Positions 1-8,362 are shown, numbered from the stretch's first letter. The stretch: 27,993 nucleotides of DNA from JAWXCH01 sp034440595 (GCA_034440595.1 JAWXCH010000067.1:1-27993); one strand, 5' to 3'. Made by a program: numbers and translations. Notes: a model not told the origin generated them from the sequence alone.

Positions 1-346
1 AAACCCGTTGCAGCAAGGTTTCCAACTCGGCCAACTTGCAGGGCTTGGTCAGGTAGTCGAACGCACCTTGCCGTAGCGCGGCGACCGCCGTATCGACCGA
101 TGACTTGCCGGTGAGGACCACCGCTTCGGTATCTGGCGATAGTTCCTTGGCGCGCTGAATGACCTGAATTCCGTTTAGACCGGGCATGTCCAGGTCGACC
201 AGAATGCAGTCGTACGTGTTGCGCTCTAGCGCCGCGGCAGCGGTCGTACCGTCGGGGCAGATGGTGGCCTCGTGCCCCATCCGTTCCAGCTCGATGCGCA
301 TCAGCTCTTGCAACGATCGTTCGTCGTCGGCAAAGAGTAGTTTCAT
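1..346 (-). CDS. Response regulator receiver domain, NtrC/ZraR type (3' end cut by window)
   Basis: The visible part is 115 residues of a CheY-like receiver. It starts at the ATG read from 346 and runs off the left edge. The acidic pair D7-D8 follows the first strand, the phospho-acceptor is D51 in ILVDLDMPGLNGI, the switch Thr lies in VVLTGKSS, and the conserved Lys lies in DYLTKPCK. The residues after the Lys (KLAELETLLQRV) resemble the receiver-to-linker transition of sigma-54-dependent regulators, so an AAA+ domain and a Fis helix-turn-helix probably follow outside the window; that part is inferred. It begins 4 bases after the stop of the upstream histidine kinase, with AAAGGT across the junction, so the two form a two-component operon. 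The receiver is certain; the output domain was not seen. Confidence 0.93.
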   Translation of the reverse strand, partial: MKLLFADDERSLQELMRIELERMGHEATICPDGTTAAAALERNTYDCILVDLDMPGLNGIQVIQRAKELSPDTEAVVLTGKSSVDTAVAALRQGAFDYLTKPCKLAELETLLQRV

Positions 347-350
347 ACCT

Positions 351-2030
351 TTACGCGGCTTGGTAGCGATGGCGATTCTCCTTATTCTGTTCGGCGAGTG
401 GCAGTGTGACGCGGAATCGCGAGCCATGGCCCGGCCCTTCGCTTTCCGCCTCGATTTGCCCCCCATGATCGGCAATAATTCGATAGACGATGGATAGTCC
501 CAGCCCTGTCCCTTGTCCCCCTCGCTTGCGCGTGAAGAAAGGTTCAAACAGGTGTGACAGTACTTCTTCGGACATTCCGCAGCCGTTGTCGGCAAAAACA
601 AGTTCAGCGCGATTGCCGGTGCGTTGCAGCTCAATACAGAGCGATCCGCCGGCTTCCAGGCTGTCCAAGGCGTTGGTGATCAGGTTCAAGACCACTTGCT
701 TGATCTCGGCCGCGTTGGCTGAGGCGATGACCGGCTCGGCATTTGTCGCACCGTCAAACAGGATCTGCTTGTCTTGGTATTTGCCAATGTGCCGGACCAT
801 TTCGATTACGCCGGTGACCAGTTCGTGCAAATCGATCGGTTGATGTTGCACATCGCCGATGCGCGAGAAGTCGAGCAGCTTTTCGGTGATTCCTTTGCAG
901 CGAAACGCCTCCGTCTGGATCAATCGCAGGTACTGTTCCATCACCTTCAATTGTTCGGTGCGTGATTTTTCAGCGGAACTATCCTCCCGGTCGTTGTGTT
1001 GGCATAGCTCCACCAGGCGTCCTTCCAACGATTCCGCGCACATAGCAATGCTGGCCAGGGGATTATTGATCTCGTGCGCAACACCGGCCGCTAGAAAGCC
1101 AACACTTGCAAGCTGTTCGCTCCGCACGACCTGTTTGGTGCGCAGTTGGACTTGGCGGTCCAAGTCATCGCGAATCGCTTGAAAGCGAGCCGTCATGTCG
1201 TTCATCGAATCGGCCAGCTCTCCCATCTCATCTTTGGAGTGCAATTGGATTCGATAGCTGAATTCGCCGGCGGCCACGTGGCGCGATCCTTTGACCAGAA
1301 CGCGCAATGGACGGAAGATCCACCGATAAAAGAGATGAATGATCAGTGCCAACAGCCCGATAGCCGCCAGAGTGCCCGTCCAGTTGGCAGCGATCAGACT
1401 GTGATACTGCGTGCGAACGTCGTCGGCCAGATGGCCTAGTCGGCGGTGCAGATGGCCTGGCAATACAACCGTCAGTTGATGCAGATACTGCAACTCGCTA
1501 TGCAATCTTTGATTCGTGTCCCAGTTCGCGGACTTCGTCATTGCATTGATTCGGTCTAGCGAGGCTCGAATGTCTTTGGCAATTTCTCGTTCGGCCGATC
1601 CGTCACCGAAGTGATCGTCTTCCTCATTGGCGTCGAGTAGTTGCTGGTAATGATCAAAGGTCGACTTGATGCTGGCCAACGCCTGGCGCGCCTGTTGCTT
1701 CGACAATGAGTCAGGCCGAAGGTTGTTCAGCGTTTTCTCGATGTCTTCCAGGTCGGTAGTTGTGTCCACTGCAATAGAAGGCGAAAACACGTTCCCTATT
1801 CCATCGTGTAGGTCAACTGCCGGCACATTCAAGGTGGCTCGTAGATCGCTGACTTTTTGCGATAGAGTTGTGGCCAGGTCCAGCCCTTCTGCTCGGCCGC
1901 GCAGGCTCTTCACCAGGCCGCGGTAGGCGTAGGCCCCGCAAAAGCCGCTGATCGACAAAATGCTGACCATGATCAGCAATAAGCCGATTCCGATTAGGAG
2001 TTTGTTGCGAATTGGCCAGCGCGCTAGCAT
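351..2030 (-). CDS. Membrane sensor histidine kinase, NtrB/ZraS type
   Basis: A 559-residue transmembrane kinase that should phosphorylate the receiver encoded just downstream. In order: TM1 at about residues 11-36, an extracytoplasmic, mostly helical sensor region at about 40-213, TM2 at about 216-237, HAMP at about 238-290, HisKA with phospho-acceptor H319 in GVAHEINNPLAS, and HATPase_c with N-box (LNLITNALDSLEAGG), G1 (FADNGCGMS), F-box (FEPFFTRK) and G2 (GTGLGLS). All catalytic motifs look intact. The frame stays open to 2123, but the ATG at 2030 is preferred because GGAAGG lies 6 bases upstream and the protein then begins with a typical short positive N-terminus before TM1. The ligand cannot be read from the sequence. 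The HEINNPL motif is typical of the NtrB/ZraS group that pairs with sigma-54 regulators. Confidence 0.95.
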   Translation of the reverse strand: MLARWPIRNKLLIGIGLLLIMVSILSISGFCGAYAYRGLVKSLRGRAEGLDLATTLSQKVSDLRATLNVPAVDLHDGIGNVFSPSIAVDTTTDLEDIEKTLNNLRPDSLSKQQARQALASIKSTFDHYQQLLDANEEDDHFGDGSAEREIAKDIRASLDRINAMTKSANWDTNQRLHSELQYLHQLTVVLPGHLHRRLGHLADDVRTQYHSLIAANWTGTLAAIGLLALIIHLFYRWIFRPLRVLVKGSRHVAAGEFSYRIQLHSKDEMGELADSMNDMTARFQAIRDDLDRQVQLRTKQVVRSEQLASVGFLAAGVAHEINNPLASIAMCAESLEGRLVELCQHNDREDSSAEKSRTEQLKVMEQYLRLIQTEAFRCKGITEKLLDFSRIGDVQHQPIDLHELVTGVIEMVRHIGKYQDKQILFDGATNAEPVIASANAAEIKQVVLNLITNALDSLEAGGSLCIELQRTGNRAELVFADNGCGMSEEVLSHLFEPFFTRKRGGQGTGLGLSIVYRIIADHGGQIEAESEGPGHGSRFRVTLPLAEQNKENRHRYQAA

Positions 2031-2242
2031 GGTACCTTCCGTGGTCCAAGGCAATGTCCGCCGGCCGTCACCCTCTAAGAAATGGGGCAGTCCAAGCGGG
2101 GCGGAAGTGTAGCAAACTGCCAAAACGGGTGGAAGGGAGATCGGCGCGAAAGTTGCCTGTCGCGACGAACTGGAGAGCGGAATGATTTATCGATTGCTAT
2201 CAGTCATCAATCAATTGTCAGGCCAGCAGTGGCAGCCAACGG

Positions 2243-3430
2243 CTAGTAGCGTGCCACGCGCCGCAGTAGCCAGGCACCGGCGGCGACCATGATCAGATTG
2301 CCCAGCCAGACCGAGAAGGAAGGAAAGTCCCCCGACTTGGCTTTGTCGACGCTGAAGATCAGCAGCGGGTAGTATGCTAGCAGAATTGGCAAAAAGCAGA
2401 CAAAGAAGCTGGTTAGAAAGTCGGAATTGCGGCGAATGACCGCGAGCGGTGCCCCGACCAGGACAAAGCAAAGGCAACTGAAGCCGTTGGCCCAGCGGCG
2501 GTGCGGCTCCATCCGCAGCCGTGCAATACGCGAGCGCGCCTCAACCATCCGTTGCTCAAATGGTACCCAGTTTGCCGAACTGAGTGCGTTATAGTCTCCG
2601 GACATCAACTGAATCGCCGCCTGCGCGGCCATCTCCTCATTCCACTGCACGATGCTGGCTTCCTGGGCGGCAATTTCTGTCGGGATCTCGTGGAGTGGCA
2701 TATCCGAAGGACTACCGACGTTCTCGCGCTTTCGCAATGCATCGCTCAGTGTAACGACATACTGATATTCTCGATCACGAAAGCTCCCGCTGATTGTGCC
2801 GTTTTGGAATACACTATCGCGAAATGTCATTGTTAGAGTATTTGCCACCGGATCGGCATCAATCTCGGCTTCCCGCGCTTCAATCGTCGAAGCCGGGCCA
2901 TTCTGATTCGCCTGGAATGTCATGGTTGGTTCCAGCAGCCGATGCCCTTGGACCCCTTTCACGTAGATGGAGAAGTTCTTACTGGTAAATGATTTGCGTT
3001 GAGAAAGCTGTGAGTATAGTATTTCTTCGACCGATTCAATCACGATGCGACGAAGTCCGTCGCGACCCCAGGAAACGGCCACGTCGTTCAGCCAGACGGT
3101 CGCCAAACTGAGCAAGGCTGATAGCACCAGTGCCGGCCAGAAGAGCACCATCGGGGAAATGCCCATCGATTTGACCGCAACGATCTCGTTGAACGCTGCT
3201 AGCCGACCATAAACGCTGCACGAAGCGAACAGAATCGTGCCGGGCACGGCAAATCGGAGTGCCTCGGGGAGCATGAACGGCATCATCAGAATGACATGCT
3301 TGACGCCAAGTCCCTGGCTCAACGCCTCGCGCATGACAAAGACCAGCATCATGAACAACGTCATCGCGCCCAACGAGACGGCGAAGACCTTGATCAGTTC
3401 GAACAGAACGTAGCGGGTGAGCAGTTTCAT
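2243..3430 (-). CDS. LptF/LptG family permease (YjgP/YjgQ)
   Basis: A 395-residue inner-membrane protein of the LptF/LptG family. These subunits pair with the LptB ATPase to extract LPS from the inner membrane and pass it to the periplasmic bridge. The N-terminus has the family pattern (LLTRYVLFELIKVF, then a TM helix). Further TM helices lie at about 50-75 and 95-120, a soluble jellyroll-type region spans about 130-300, and three TM helices follow at about 310-395. The motif FNEIVAVKSMGISP is the characteristic cytoplasmic coupling-helix region. Only one family member is present here; whether it acts as LptF or LptG, and where its partner and LptB lie, cannot be told. It is on the same strand as the kinase gene but about 210 bp upstream of it, so co-transcription is uncertain. 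Confidence 0.92.
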   Translation of the reverse strand: MKLLTRYVLFELIKVFAVSLGAMTLFMMLVFVMREALSQGLGVKHVILMMPFMLPEALRFAVPGTILFASCSVYGRLAAFNEIVAVKSMGISPMVLFWPALVLSALLSLATVWLNDVAVSWGRDGLRRIVIESVEEILYSQLSQRKSFTSKNFSIYVKGVQGHRLLEPTMTFQANQNGPASTIEAREAEIDADPVANTLTMTFRDSVFQNGTISGSFRDREYQYVVTLSDALRKRENVGSPSDMPLHEIPTEIAAQEASIVQWNEEMAAQAAIQLMSGDYNALSSANWVPFEQRMVEARSRIARLRMEPHRRWANGFSCLCFVLVGAPLAVIRRNSDFLTSFFVCFLPILLAYYPLLIFSVDKAKSGDFPSFSVWLGNLIMVAAGAWLLRRVARY

Positions 3431-3723
3431 GCGGCATTGGTATCGGGGGCTGGCTAACTGTAACGTCGAATGACAAACGAGGGAATGCCGGAAGTCGGCC
3501 AGTCCCCGGCCAGTCTGGTAGGCCCCAGTATCATTCTCAAGGACGCTTCACCCATGACAGCAGGCAAATGCGGTACCGTGCACGATTTTGGAGACTGGCG
3601 GGTAATGCGCAAAGTCAAGGCAGTATTCGGCTTGACCGTTTTTTGGCATGCGCATATCCTGCTGCCGCATATTAGGAAAATGCCGTGATTTTGACACACT
3701 GCTTGCAGGATTTGCAAAGGATC

Positions 3724-3746
3724 GTGTGCCACTGGCTCCGCCAGTG
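3724..3746 (-). repeat. Dispersed palindromic repeat, copy A
   Basis: GTGTGC-CACTGGC-TCC-GCCAGTG. This is the exact reverse complement of copy B at 3876-3898. The core has perfect 7-bp arms (CACTGGC/GCCAGTG) around a 3-base loop, with a GCACAC flank on one side. A T-run follows immediately on the plus strand (3746-3752), so the element could also act as a hairpin terminator or folding unit. Confidence 0.85.
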
Positions 3747-3875
3747 TTTTTTACTGGAGGAGGCGTTCTCTTTGCGGATTCTCAGAGTTTTTAAAAAACG
3801 AAGTCGGTGGTACAGCAACAGGGGAACGGGAGTTAGCGGCTCTTGTTGATGTGTTTCGACGTGAAACGTGATTCG

Positions 3876-3898
3876 CACTGGCGGAGCCAGTGGCACAC
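3876..3898 (+). repeat. Dispersed palindromic repeat, copy B
   Basis: CACTGGC-GGA-GCCAGTG-GCACAC, identical over 23 bp to the reverse complement of copy A. It lies just upstream of the GT87 start and is preceded by ATTCG, which also begins the shortened relative directly downstream at 3901-3924. Confidence 0.85.
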
Positions 3899-3900
3899 AA

Positions 3901-3924
3901 ATTCGCATGGCCAGTGACGCACAA
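3901..3924 (+). repeat. Degenerate tandem copy of the palindromic repeat
   Basis: This 24-base stretch (ATTCGCA-TGGCCAGTG-ACGCACAA) lines up with the preceding 30 bases (3871-3900), but the left arm and loop are shortened and the flank is altered. It looks like an eroded tandem duplication of copy B. The alignment was made by eye. Confidence 0.55.
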
Positions 3925-3942
3925 ATAAAGAGAGCCGTGTCT

Positions 3943-5481
3943 ATGAAGACCATTCCATTGCATAGCGGTGCCGATTCTCAATCCAGTCCCGGCGGTGGTT
4001 CTGCGCCGCCAAGACGTTGGTATCACGACTCGCGACGAGTCTGGGCCATTCTGGCGCTGGTGATCGTGATTTGGGGGCTGACGGATGTCCGTCGGCGAGG
4101 TCGGATCGATCCAGTAGACACGTTTGCACACAAGACAGACTTTACGGTCTATACGGAGGCTGGGGCGGCGTTCTTTGACGGTCGTGACCCGTATGAAGTT
4201 ACCAACACGCGCGGCTGGCATTATTTGTACCCGCCGTTGTTTGCCATTGTGGTCGCGCCTCTGGCGGCACTCTCGTCACAAGCACAGGTGGTTGTCTGGT
4301 ACTTTATCAGTGTTGCGGCGTGTATTGGGACCTGGTTTGAATGCCGCCGCATGCTCCGCCGCATCGGTGTCGCGATGCCGACGTGGATCTATTGGGTCGT
4401 CGGTGCGACTATGGCACTGCCAGCGATGAACTGCTTGCAGCGCGGCCAGGTGGGCGTAGTGCTGATTTACTTCCTAATGCTAGGTCTGAGGCTGTTAATT
4501 GAAAGTCGAAGCTGGTGGAGTGCCGTCCTTGGTGGCGTGGCGCTGGCATTGCCCATTGCAATCAAGCTAACTCCTGCCATGCCGGCCGGGTTCTTGGTTC
4601 TTGAATTGGCGGCGCTCGCATATTTTGTGCGCCGCAGTTACGGCCCGACTGTTGGCGAGCAGATCGGCTATGGCTGGCTGTCGCGAACCACGGGTCTGGC
4701 AACCGGACAACTAGCCGGGCTTGCGTTATTCTTGGTTCTAGTGCCAGGGTTTTTTGTCGGTCAGCGCGAGAATATCGGCCACCTGCAAATGTGGCTGCAG
4801 CGCGTCGTGACAAACAAAGAGGTCGCCAGCGTCAATACGTTTGACGATCGGAGTAAACGGAATCAGAGCCTGGCCAATGCGACGCGGCGATTGGGAAATT
4901 TTGCGCATGCCAAGGTCTATGGCGGCGATGATCAGGCGATCGATCTGATGGAGAATTTTGATCTGCCGATGCCGATGGAAACCGCCGCGGTCGACTGGAC
5001 CCTGCGGTTAGTGATGCTCGGCTTAATCGGAATGCTGTTGACGGCCGGGTGGCAAGCCGCAAAACGGCGCGATCTACTGGGATTGATTGCGCTTTATGGT
5101 CTGGCGGGAGTCGGCTCGCTCATTGTCTCGCCGATTTCCTGGGGACATCACTATGTTCTGATGCTCCCTGCGGTGTTGTTTGTTCCATTATGGTGTTGGC
5201 AACAGAACCAGCAGTCGCGTGCAAAATGGTTGGCAGTCACCGCCTGCGGGCTGGTGCTGTTGCACTATCTAGCGTTGGGAATTGCCGGTCGGCTCGGCGT
5301 GCTGGGCATTGGAACCACTGTTTGGTTCGCTTATGCCACCTACTGCATCGATTGGAAGGCCAATTCGGTCGCACGATCCGCGGGCCAGAAGCGGCAGGCT
5401 GATTCAGAGGAGTCAGCGGATCGCGAGCGACAACACAGCTCGGCATTGAAAATCCCGCAGCCATCTCGCAAGGCCGCGTAA
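3943..5481 (+). CDS. GT87 (DUF2029) polyprenyl-phosphate-sugar-dependent glycosyltransferase
   Basis: A 512-residue polytopic membrane protein of the DUF2029/GT87 family (the PimE-type mannosyltransferase fold). Members move sugars from polyprenyl-phosphate donors to lipid or glycan acceptors on the outer face of the inner membrane. Diagnostic motifs are DFTVYTEAGAAFFDGRDPYE after the first TM helix (the Asp is the expected catalytic residue), WHYLYPPLFAIVVAPL, IKLTPAMPAGFLV and, near the C-terminus, SPISWGHHYVLMLPAV. Roughly ten hydrophobic helices are visible, with a hydrophilic loop at about residues 285-345. The C-terminal tail is charged and soluble. The frame is open from a GTG at 3868, but that segment lies in the palindromic repeat. 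The ATG at 3943 is preferred, with GAGAG 8 bases upstream. Acceptor and sugar are unknown. It converges on the PP2C gene with a 15-bp gap. Confidence 0.88.
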   Translation: MKTIPLHSGADSQSSPGGGSAPPRRWYHDSRRVWAILALVIVIWGLTDVRRRGRIDPVDTFAHKTDFTVYTEAGAAFFDGRDPYEVTNTRGWHYLYPPLFAIVVAPLAALSSQAQVVVWYFISVAACIGTWFECRRMLRRIGVAMPTWIYWVVGATMALPAMNCLQRGQVGVVLIYFLMLGLRLLIESRSWWSAVLGGVALALPIAIKLTPAMPAGFLVLELAALAYFVRRSYGPTVGEQIGYGWLSRTTGLATGQLAGLALFLVLVPGFFVGQRENIGHLQMWLQRVVTNKEVASVNTFDDRSKRNQSLANATRRLGNFAHAKVYGGDDQAIDLMENFDLPMPMETAAVDWTLRLVMLGLIGMLLTAGWQAAKRRDLLGLIALYGLAGVGSLIVSPISWGHHYVLMLPAVLFVPLWCWQQNQQSRAKWLAVTACGLVLLHYLALGIAGRLGVLGIGTTVWFAYATYCIDWKANSVARSAGQKRQADSEESADRERQHSSALKIPQPSRKAA

Positions 5482-5496
5482 GAGTAGCTGGTTTGT

Positions 5497-6834
5497 CTAC
5501 TTCCCCAGCACGCTCTCGGTTCCTTCGTCCTCACCAGGAGGGCGCTTGGAACGTTGGCTGCGTAGCTCGTTCATCATGGCCCGTAGTGCGCGGGAATAAT
5601 CGCGAACCGCCTGTTGATACTCATGTTTTTCGGCGGCCAAGGCCCCTTGGCGTGCGTAGGTGTTGAACTTGCTCCAGTCGATCGACCAATCACCGGCCGT
5701 CGCCGCGTCGCGCAATTGCGTGACTAGCTTGTGTAGGTGCGAGACCAGCGTTTCGCTCGGCTGACAGACACATTTTGTATGAGGGCCTTTGCCCAACATA
5801 TTGCCGGCAGTTAGTTGGCGGACTTCAGGCCCGGTTGCTCCGCTACTTTGAACATATCCAATCGCCGCCAGCGCAACCGCAATGACCAGACTGACAATTG
5901 CCGCGACGGGCTGACCCGCTCCGGCCATGGCAAATGCCGCGATCAAGGCTACAGCCGCCAGTCCCCAGGATCCGTACTGGATGGTCTTCGTCGAGCGAAC
6001 TTCGGCTGCCTCTTCAGTGATCGAGATCGGCTCAGCGGGCTGACCCGAGTTGCCGATCATGTCCCGGCCAGTAATCTTGACAACAATCACCGTAATGTTG
6101 TCTGGTCCACCGCGCAAGTTGGCCAGATCGATCAGCACGCGCGCCGATTCGGCAGGGGGCAACGAACCGAGGATCGCGCCGATTTCTTCGTCCTTGACCT
6201 GACCGGTCAGTCCATCGCTACAGAGTAAAAATGTATCGCCGAGTTTTAACGGAAACGGTCCCTCAAGGTCGACTTGCACTTCGGCGTGCGGGCCGAGCGA
6301 ACGGGTAATGATATTCTTGGGAACGAAATTGGGGAGCGAGTCCTTGGGAAGCTGTCCGGCAGCGGACATCTCCCAGACCAGGCTATGGTCAAAGGTCAGT
6401 TGTTCGAGAGTCGAGTCACGCAGGCGATAAACACGGCTGTCGCCAACATGTGCTGCAATGGCTCCCTGAGGCACCAAGACTAACGCGCTGGCGGTGGTGC
6501 CCATGCCGTGGAATTCGGCATTGGCCTGTCCTCGCTGAAAAATCTGAGCATTGCCTTCGCGGACGCTTTTTCGCAGCGCATCCGCCGCGTTGGAGTCCTG
6601 TTGTTTGAAATAGCTGAAAGGGATTGCTTCGGCAGCCAGTTTGCTGGCCAGTTCGCCGGCGGCGTGTGCTCCCATTCCGTCGCAGACGACAAACAGATGC
6701 CCGCGGGATGTCCAAGTGGCCTGGTCCGGAGCCAGTTGAACGGCATTCGCGTCCTGATTATTGGCCCGGCGCATGCCAACATCGGTGAGTGCCGCGTAAT
6801 CGAGGCAATTGCTCCAGTTGACGTTGGCTTCCAT
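5497..6834 (-). CDS. PP2C-type Ser/Thr protein phosphatase with C-terminal membrane segments
   Basis: A 445-residue protein. The N-terminal 250 residues are a PPM/PP2C catalytic domain, a metal-dependent phosphatase that reverses Ser/Thr phosphorylation (Stp/PrpC group). Visible motifs are TDVGMRRANNQD, FVVCDGMGAHAAGE (metal ligand D52; the usual GGH reads GAH), GDSRVYRL, LLCSDGLTGQ and GGPDNITVIVVK. After a linker come two hydrophobic helices at about 285-335, then a hydrophilic C-terminal region of about 110 residues with no family I recognise. This places the enzyme at the membrane. The start at 6834 gives the normal distance to the first motif; an in-frame ATG at 6864 would add ten residues, and neither has a strong ribosome binding site. 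No kinase gene is adjacent. Catalytic assignment is firm; substrates are unknown. Confidence 0.9.
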   Translation of the reverse strand: MEANVNWSNCLDYAALTDVGMRRANNQDANAVQLAPDQATWTSRGHLFVVCDGMGAHAAGELASKLAAEAIPFSYFKQQDSNAADALRKSVREGNAQIFQRGQANAEFHGMGTTASALVLVPQGAIAAHVGDSRVYRLRDSTLEQLTFDHSLVWEMSAAGQLPKDSLPNFVPKNIITRSLGPHAEVQVDLEGPFPLKLGDTFLLCSDGLTGQVKDEEIGAILGSLPPAESARVLIDLANLRGGPDNITVIVVKITGRDMIGNSGQPAEPISITEEAAEVRSTKTIQYGSWGLAAVALIAAFAMAGAGQPVAAIVSLVIAVALAAIGYVQSSGATGPEVRQLTAGNMLGKGPHTKCVCQPSETLVSHLHKLVTQLRDAATAGDWSIDWSKFNTYARQGALAAEKHEYQQAVRDYSRALRAMMNELRSQRSKRPPGEDEGTESVLGK

Positions 6835-7357
6835 GATTCGCCCAAAGGGATGAATGCCGTGCATTTGGCATGTTGGCTGCCAAAGATCGGCACGCTAGCA
6901 CCGCATGCTTATGATTCTAACTCGTTATTGGTCAAGGGGAATAGGCCACTGGAGTAGGCCCGGCTCGCTTGGTAAGCGTACCACATCGTATATGCTTTCG
7001 TCTTCGGATGCTTTGCAAAAACAGCGTTTCAGGGCCGTATTTGGCGGTTACACCAAAAATGCGGTCTGGCTGGCACAGCTACAACGGGATTCGCCATGCA
7101 TGCACGAAGGGTCTGGTGCTGTTTACCGCAGATAGCCAAAGCTTGACTACGATTGCAAGAATCCAGCGGCGCTTGCCAATTTTTGGGGAATCGGCCTAGT
7201 GAAACCACGTTTTTGCCGGTACTATTCGCACCTCCAGTTCTTGGAGACAGGTCAGGGGAAGGATGAAACCTCGTTCGCAGGTTCCCCTTGTGAAGTAGTT
7301 AGCCAGTTCTGCTCTGTTTCAAGAGATGTCTGGCTTTGCGATGTCAGGGACTAGCTC
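6835..7357 (+). other. Intergenic region, no supported gene
   Basis: This gap lies between the divergent PP2C and PEGA-lipoprotein genes. Short open frames here have no ribosome binding site and no recognisable protein. Near the right end are a small hairpin (CTCCA/TGGAG, 7232-7246) and a longer possible stem with GGGGAA/TTCCCC arms (7255-7260 and 7282-7287), about 70 bases before the lipoprotein start. They could be part of its leader, but no known RNA family is recognised. Confidence 0.5.
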
Positions 7358-8152
7358 ATGCTTTTGCGCACCACCGATAGAACGACGCATAGCAGCCGCA
7401 ATCGGTTTGTTGCCGGATTGCTAATGGTCGCGCTGTTGTTTGCCAGTGGTTGTGTGCAACGCCGTCTGACCATTCGCAGCAATCCGCCGGGGGCGAGGGT
7501 CTATATCGGTGATCAAGAGATCGGCACCACGCCGGTTTCGACCGAGTTCGTTTATTATGGCGATCGCAAGATTCGTCTGGCGCTGGATGGCTACGAAACG
7601 CTGGTTGTGAATCAGCCGATTCCGACTCCCTGGTACCAGTACTTTCCGCTCGACTTCGTTTCTGAGAACCTGGTGCCCGGCGAGATCCGCGACGAACGTG
7701 TTGTGAATTATCAGCTTGTACCGTTACAGCTTGTTCCTAGCGAGATCCTTGTGACACGCGCCGAACAACTTCGGCAAAGCGTACAAGGTGGCCCAATCGT
7801 GCCGGTCGCCGGAGTAGAGATCATTCCTCAAGGGACATCGGCACCCTTCACGGAAATACTTCCGACGCCGAACAATCCGTATATTGGGCCGCCTAACGGC
7901 ATGCTATCCCCTACGCAACCGCCGGGTGCAATCCTACCGCCGGGGCCGCCACCCGCCGGTTATTCGGTGCCCGGTTATTCGGCACCGGGAGCGCTGCCGC
8001 CGTACTCCGCAGCACCAGGAAATGTACCGTTGTTTGCACCGCCCGGCATGGAAGGTTCTGGCAGCGCGCCGCCGAATACTTCATCGCCGCCGGCGCTTCC
8101 TTCTTACAACGAATCGCCACCCGGTTTGCCAGATTACGGTCCGCCGGGGTAG
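7358..8152 (+). CDS. PEGA-domain lipoprotein with proline-rich tail
   Basis: A 264-residue predicted lipoprotein. It has a positively charged N-terminus, a hydrophobic stretch and a lipobox ending FASGC with the lipidated Cys at residue 32. A PEGA domain (a small beta fold found in bacterial surface and S-layer-like proteins) covers about residues 37-85, with the diagnostic SNPPGARVYIGDQEIGTTP. After a linker, the last third (about 175-264) is rich in Pro, Gly, Ser and Tyr, with short repeats around YSVPGYSAPG, like a flexible cell-envelope spacer. AGGGA lies 7 bases before the ATG and fixes the start. It converges on mlaD. The specific role is unknown; attachment to the outer membrane or a periplasmic structure is inferred. 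Confidence 0.88.
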   Translation: MLLRTTDRTTHSSRNRFVAGLLMVALLFASGCVQRRLTIRSNPPGARVYIGDQEIGTTPVSTEFVYYGDRKIRLALDGYETLVVNQPIPTPWYQYFPLDFVSENLVPGEIRDERVVNYQLVPLQLVPSEILVTRAEQLRQSVQGGPIVPVAGVEIIPQGTSAPFTEILPTPNNPYIGPPNGMLSPTQPPGAILPPGPPPAGYSVPGYSAPGALPPYSAAPGNVPLFAPPGMEGSGSAPPNTSSPPALPSYNESPPGLPDYGPPG

Positions 8153-8159
8153 GACAGTC

Positions 8160-8263
8160 GCCTTTCGCTCCGCGAAAGAGTGTCGTTGCATTCAACTATA
8201 CGCCCGAAGCAGAATGATTCGCGGCGTGTTGGCAGGCAGGTGCTCTTTCACGGAGTGAAAGGC
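8160..8263. repeat. Inverted pair of a 21-bp CTCTTTC...GAAAG(G)C palindrome
   Basis: The unit at 8160-8180 (GCCTTTCGCTCCGCGAAAGAG) is itself a hairpin. Its reverse complement recurs at 8243-8263 with two changes (CTCTTTCAC-GGAGTGAAAGGC). Both lie between the convergent PEGA-lipoprotein and mlaD genes. The two changes fall at mirror positions of the palindrome arms, so base pairing survives, which suggests a structured element rather than chance. It may serve as a transcription end in both directions. Confidence 0.7.
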
Positions 8264-8273
8264 AACAGATTTT

Positions 8274-8325
8274 AACCCGAGGCGCCAGCGAGGTTTGACC
8301 GTTTTCCTCACTTGGGCGCCGGGTT
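8274..8325. repeat. Imperfect inverted repeat (AACCCGAGGCGCC / GGCGCCGGGTT)
   Basis: The arms at 8274-8286 and 8315-8325 can pair, with a 2-base bulge, around a loop of about 28 bases. Like the repeats just before it, it fills the space between two convergent genes. It resembles an intergenic repeat I recall from planctomycete genomes, but I could not confirm this. Confidence 0.55.
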
Positions 8326-8339
8326 ACTGTATTTGAACA

Positions 8340-8360
8340 GGCGGAGCCAGCGTCAGACAC
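8340..8360 (+). repeat. Partial relative of the CACTGGC/GCCAGTG repeat
   Basis: GGCGGAGCCAG, followed by CGTCAGACAC, keeps the central 11 bases and most of the flank of the 23-bp palindromic repeat seen at 3876-3898, but the left arm is lost. It lies immediately after the 3' end of mlaD. Confidence 0.4.
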
Positions 8361-8362
8361 TA

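Larger units (their letters stand above)
3431..3942 (+). other. Intergenic region carrying inverted palindromic repeats, no supported gene
   Basis: This gap separates the divergent LptF/G-type and GT87 genes, so it must hold the upstream regions of both. No convincing gene was seen: short open frames here have no ribosome binding site and no recognisable protein. It contains two perfect inverted copies of a 23-bp palindromic repeat (3724-3746 and 3876-3898), a shortened tandem relative (3901-3924), and an AT-rich palindrome GTTTTTAAAAAAC near 3788-3800. I could not place promoters with confidence. Confidence 0.6.

Noticed and set aside
3470..3688. 72-codon plus-strand frame in the LptF/G-GT87 gap
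   Set aside because: It has no ribosome binding site, no recognisable protein and a frame length expected by chance.
3868..3942. Longer N-terminus for the GT87 protein from GTG 3868 or ATG 3907
   Set aside because: The extra codons fall within the palindromic repeat and its tandem copy; the ATG at 3943 has a better-placed GAGAG.
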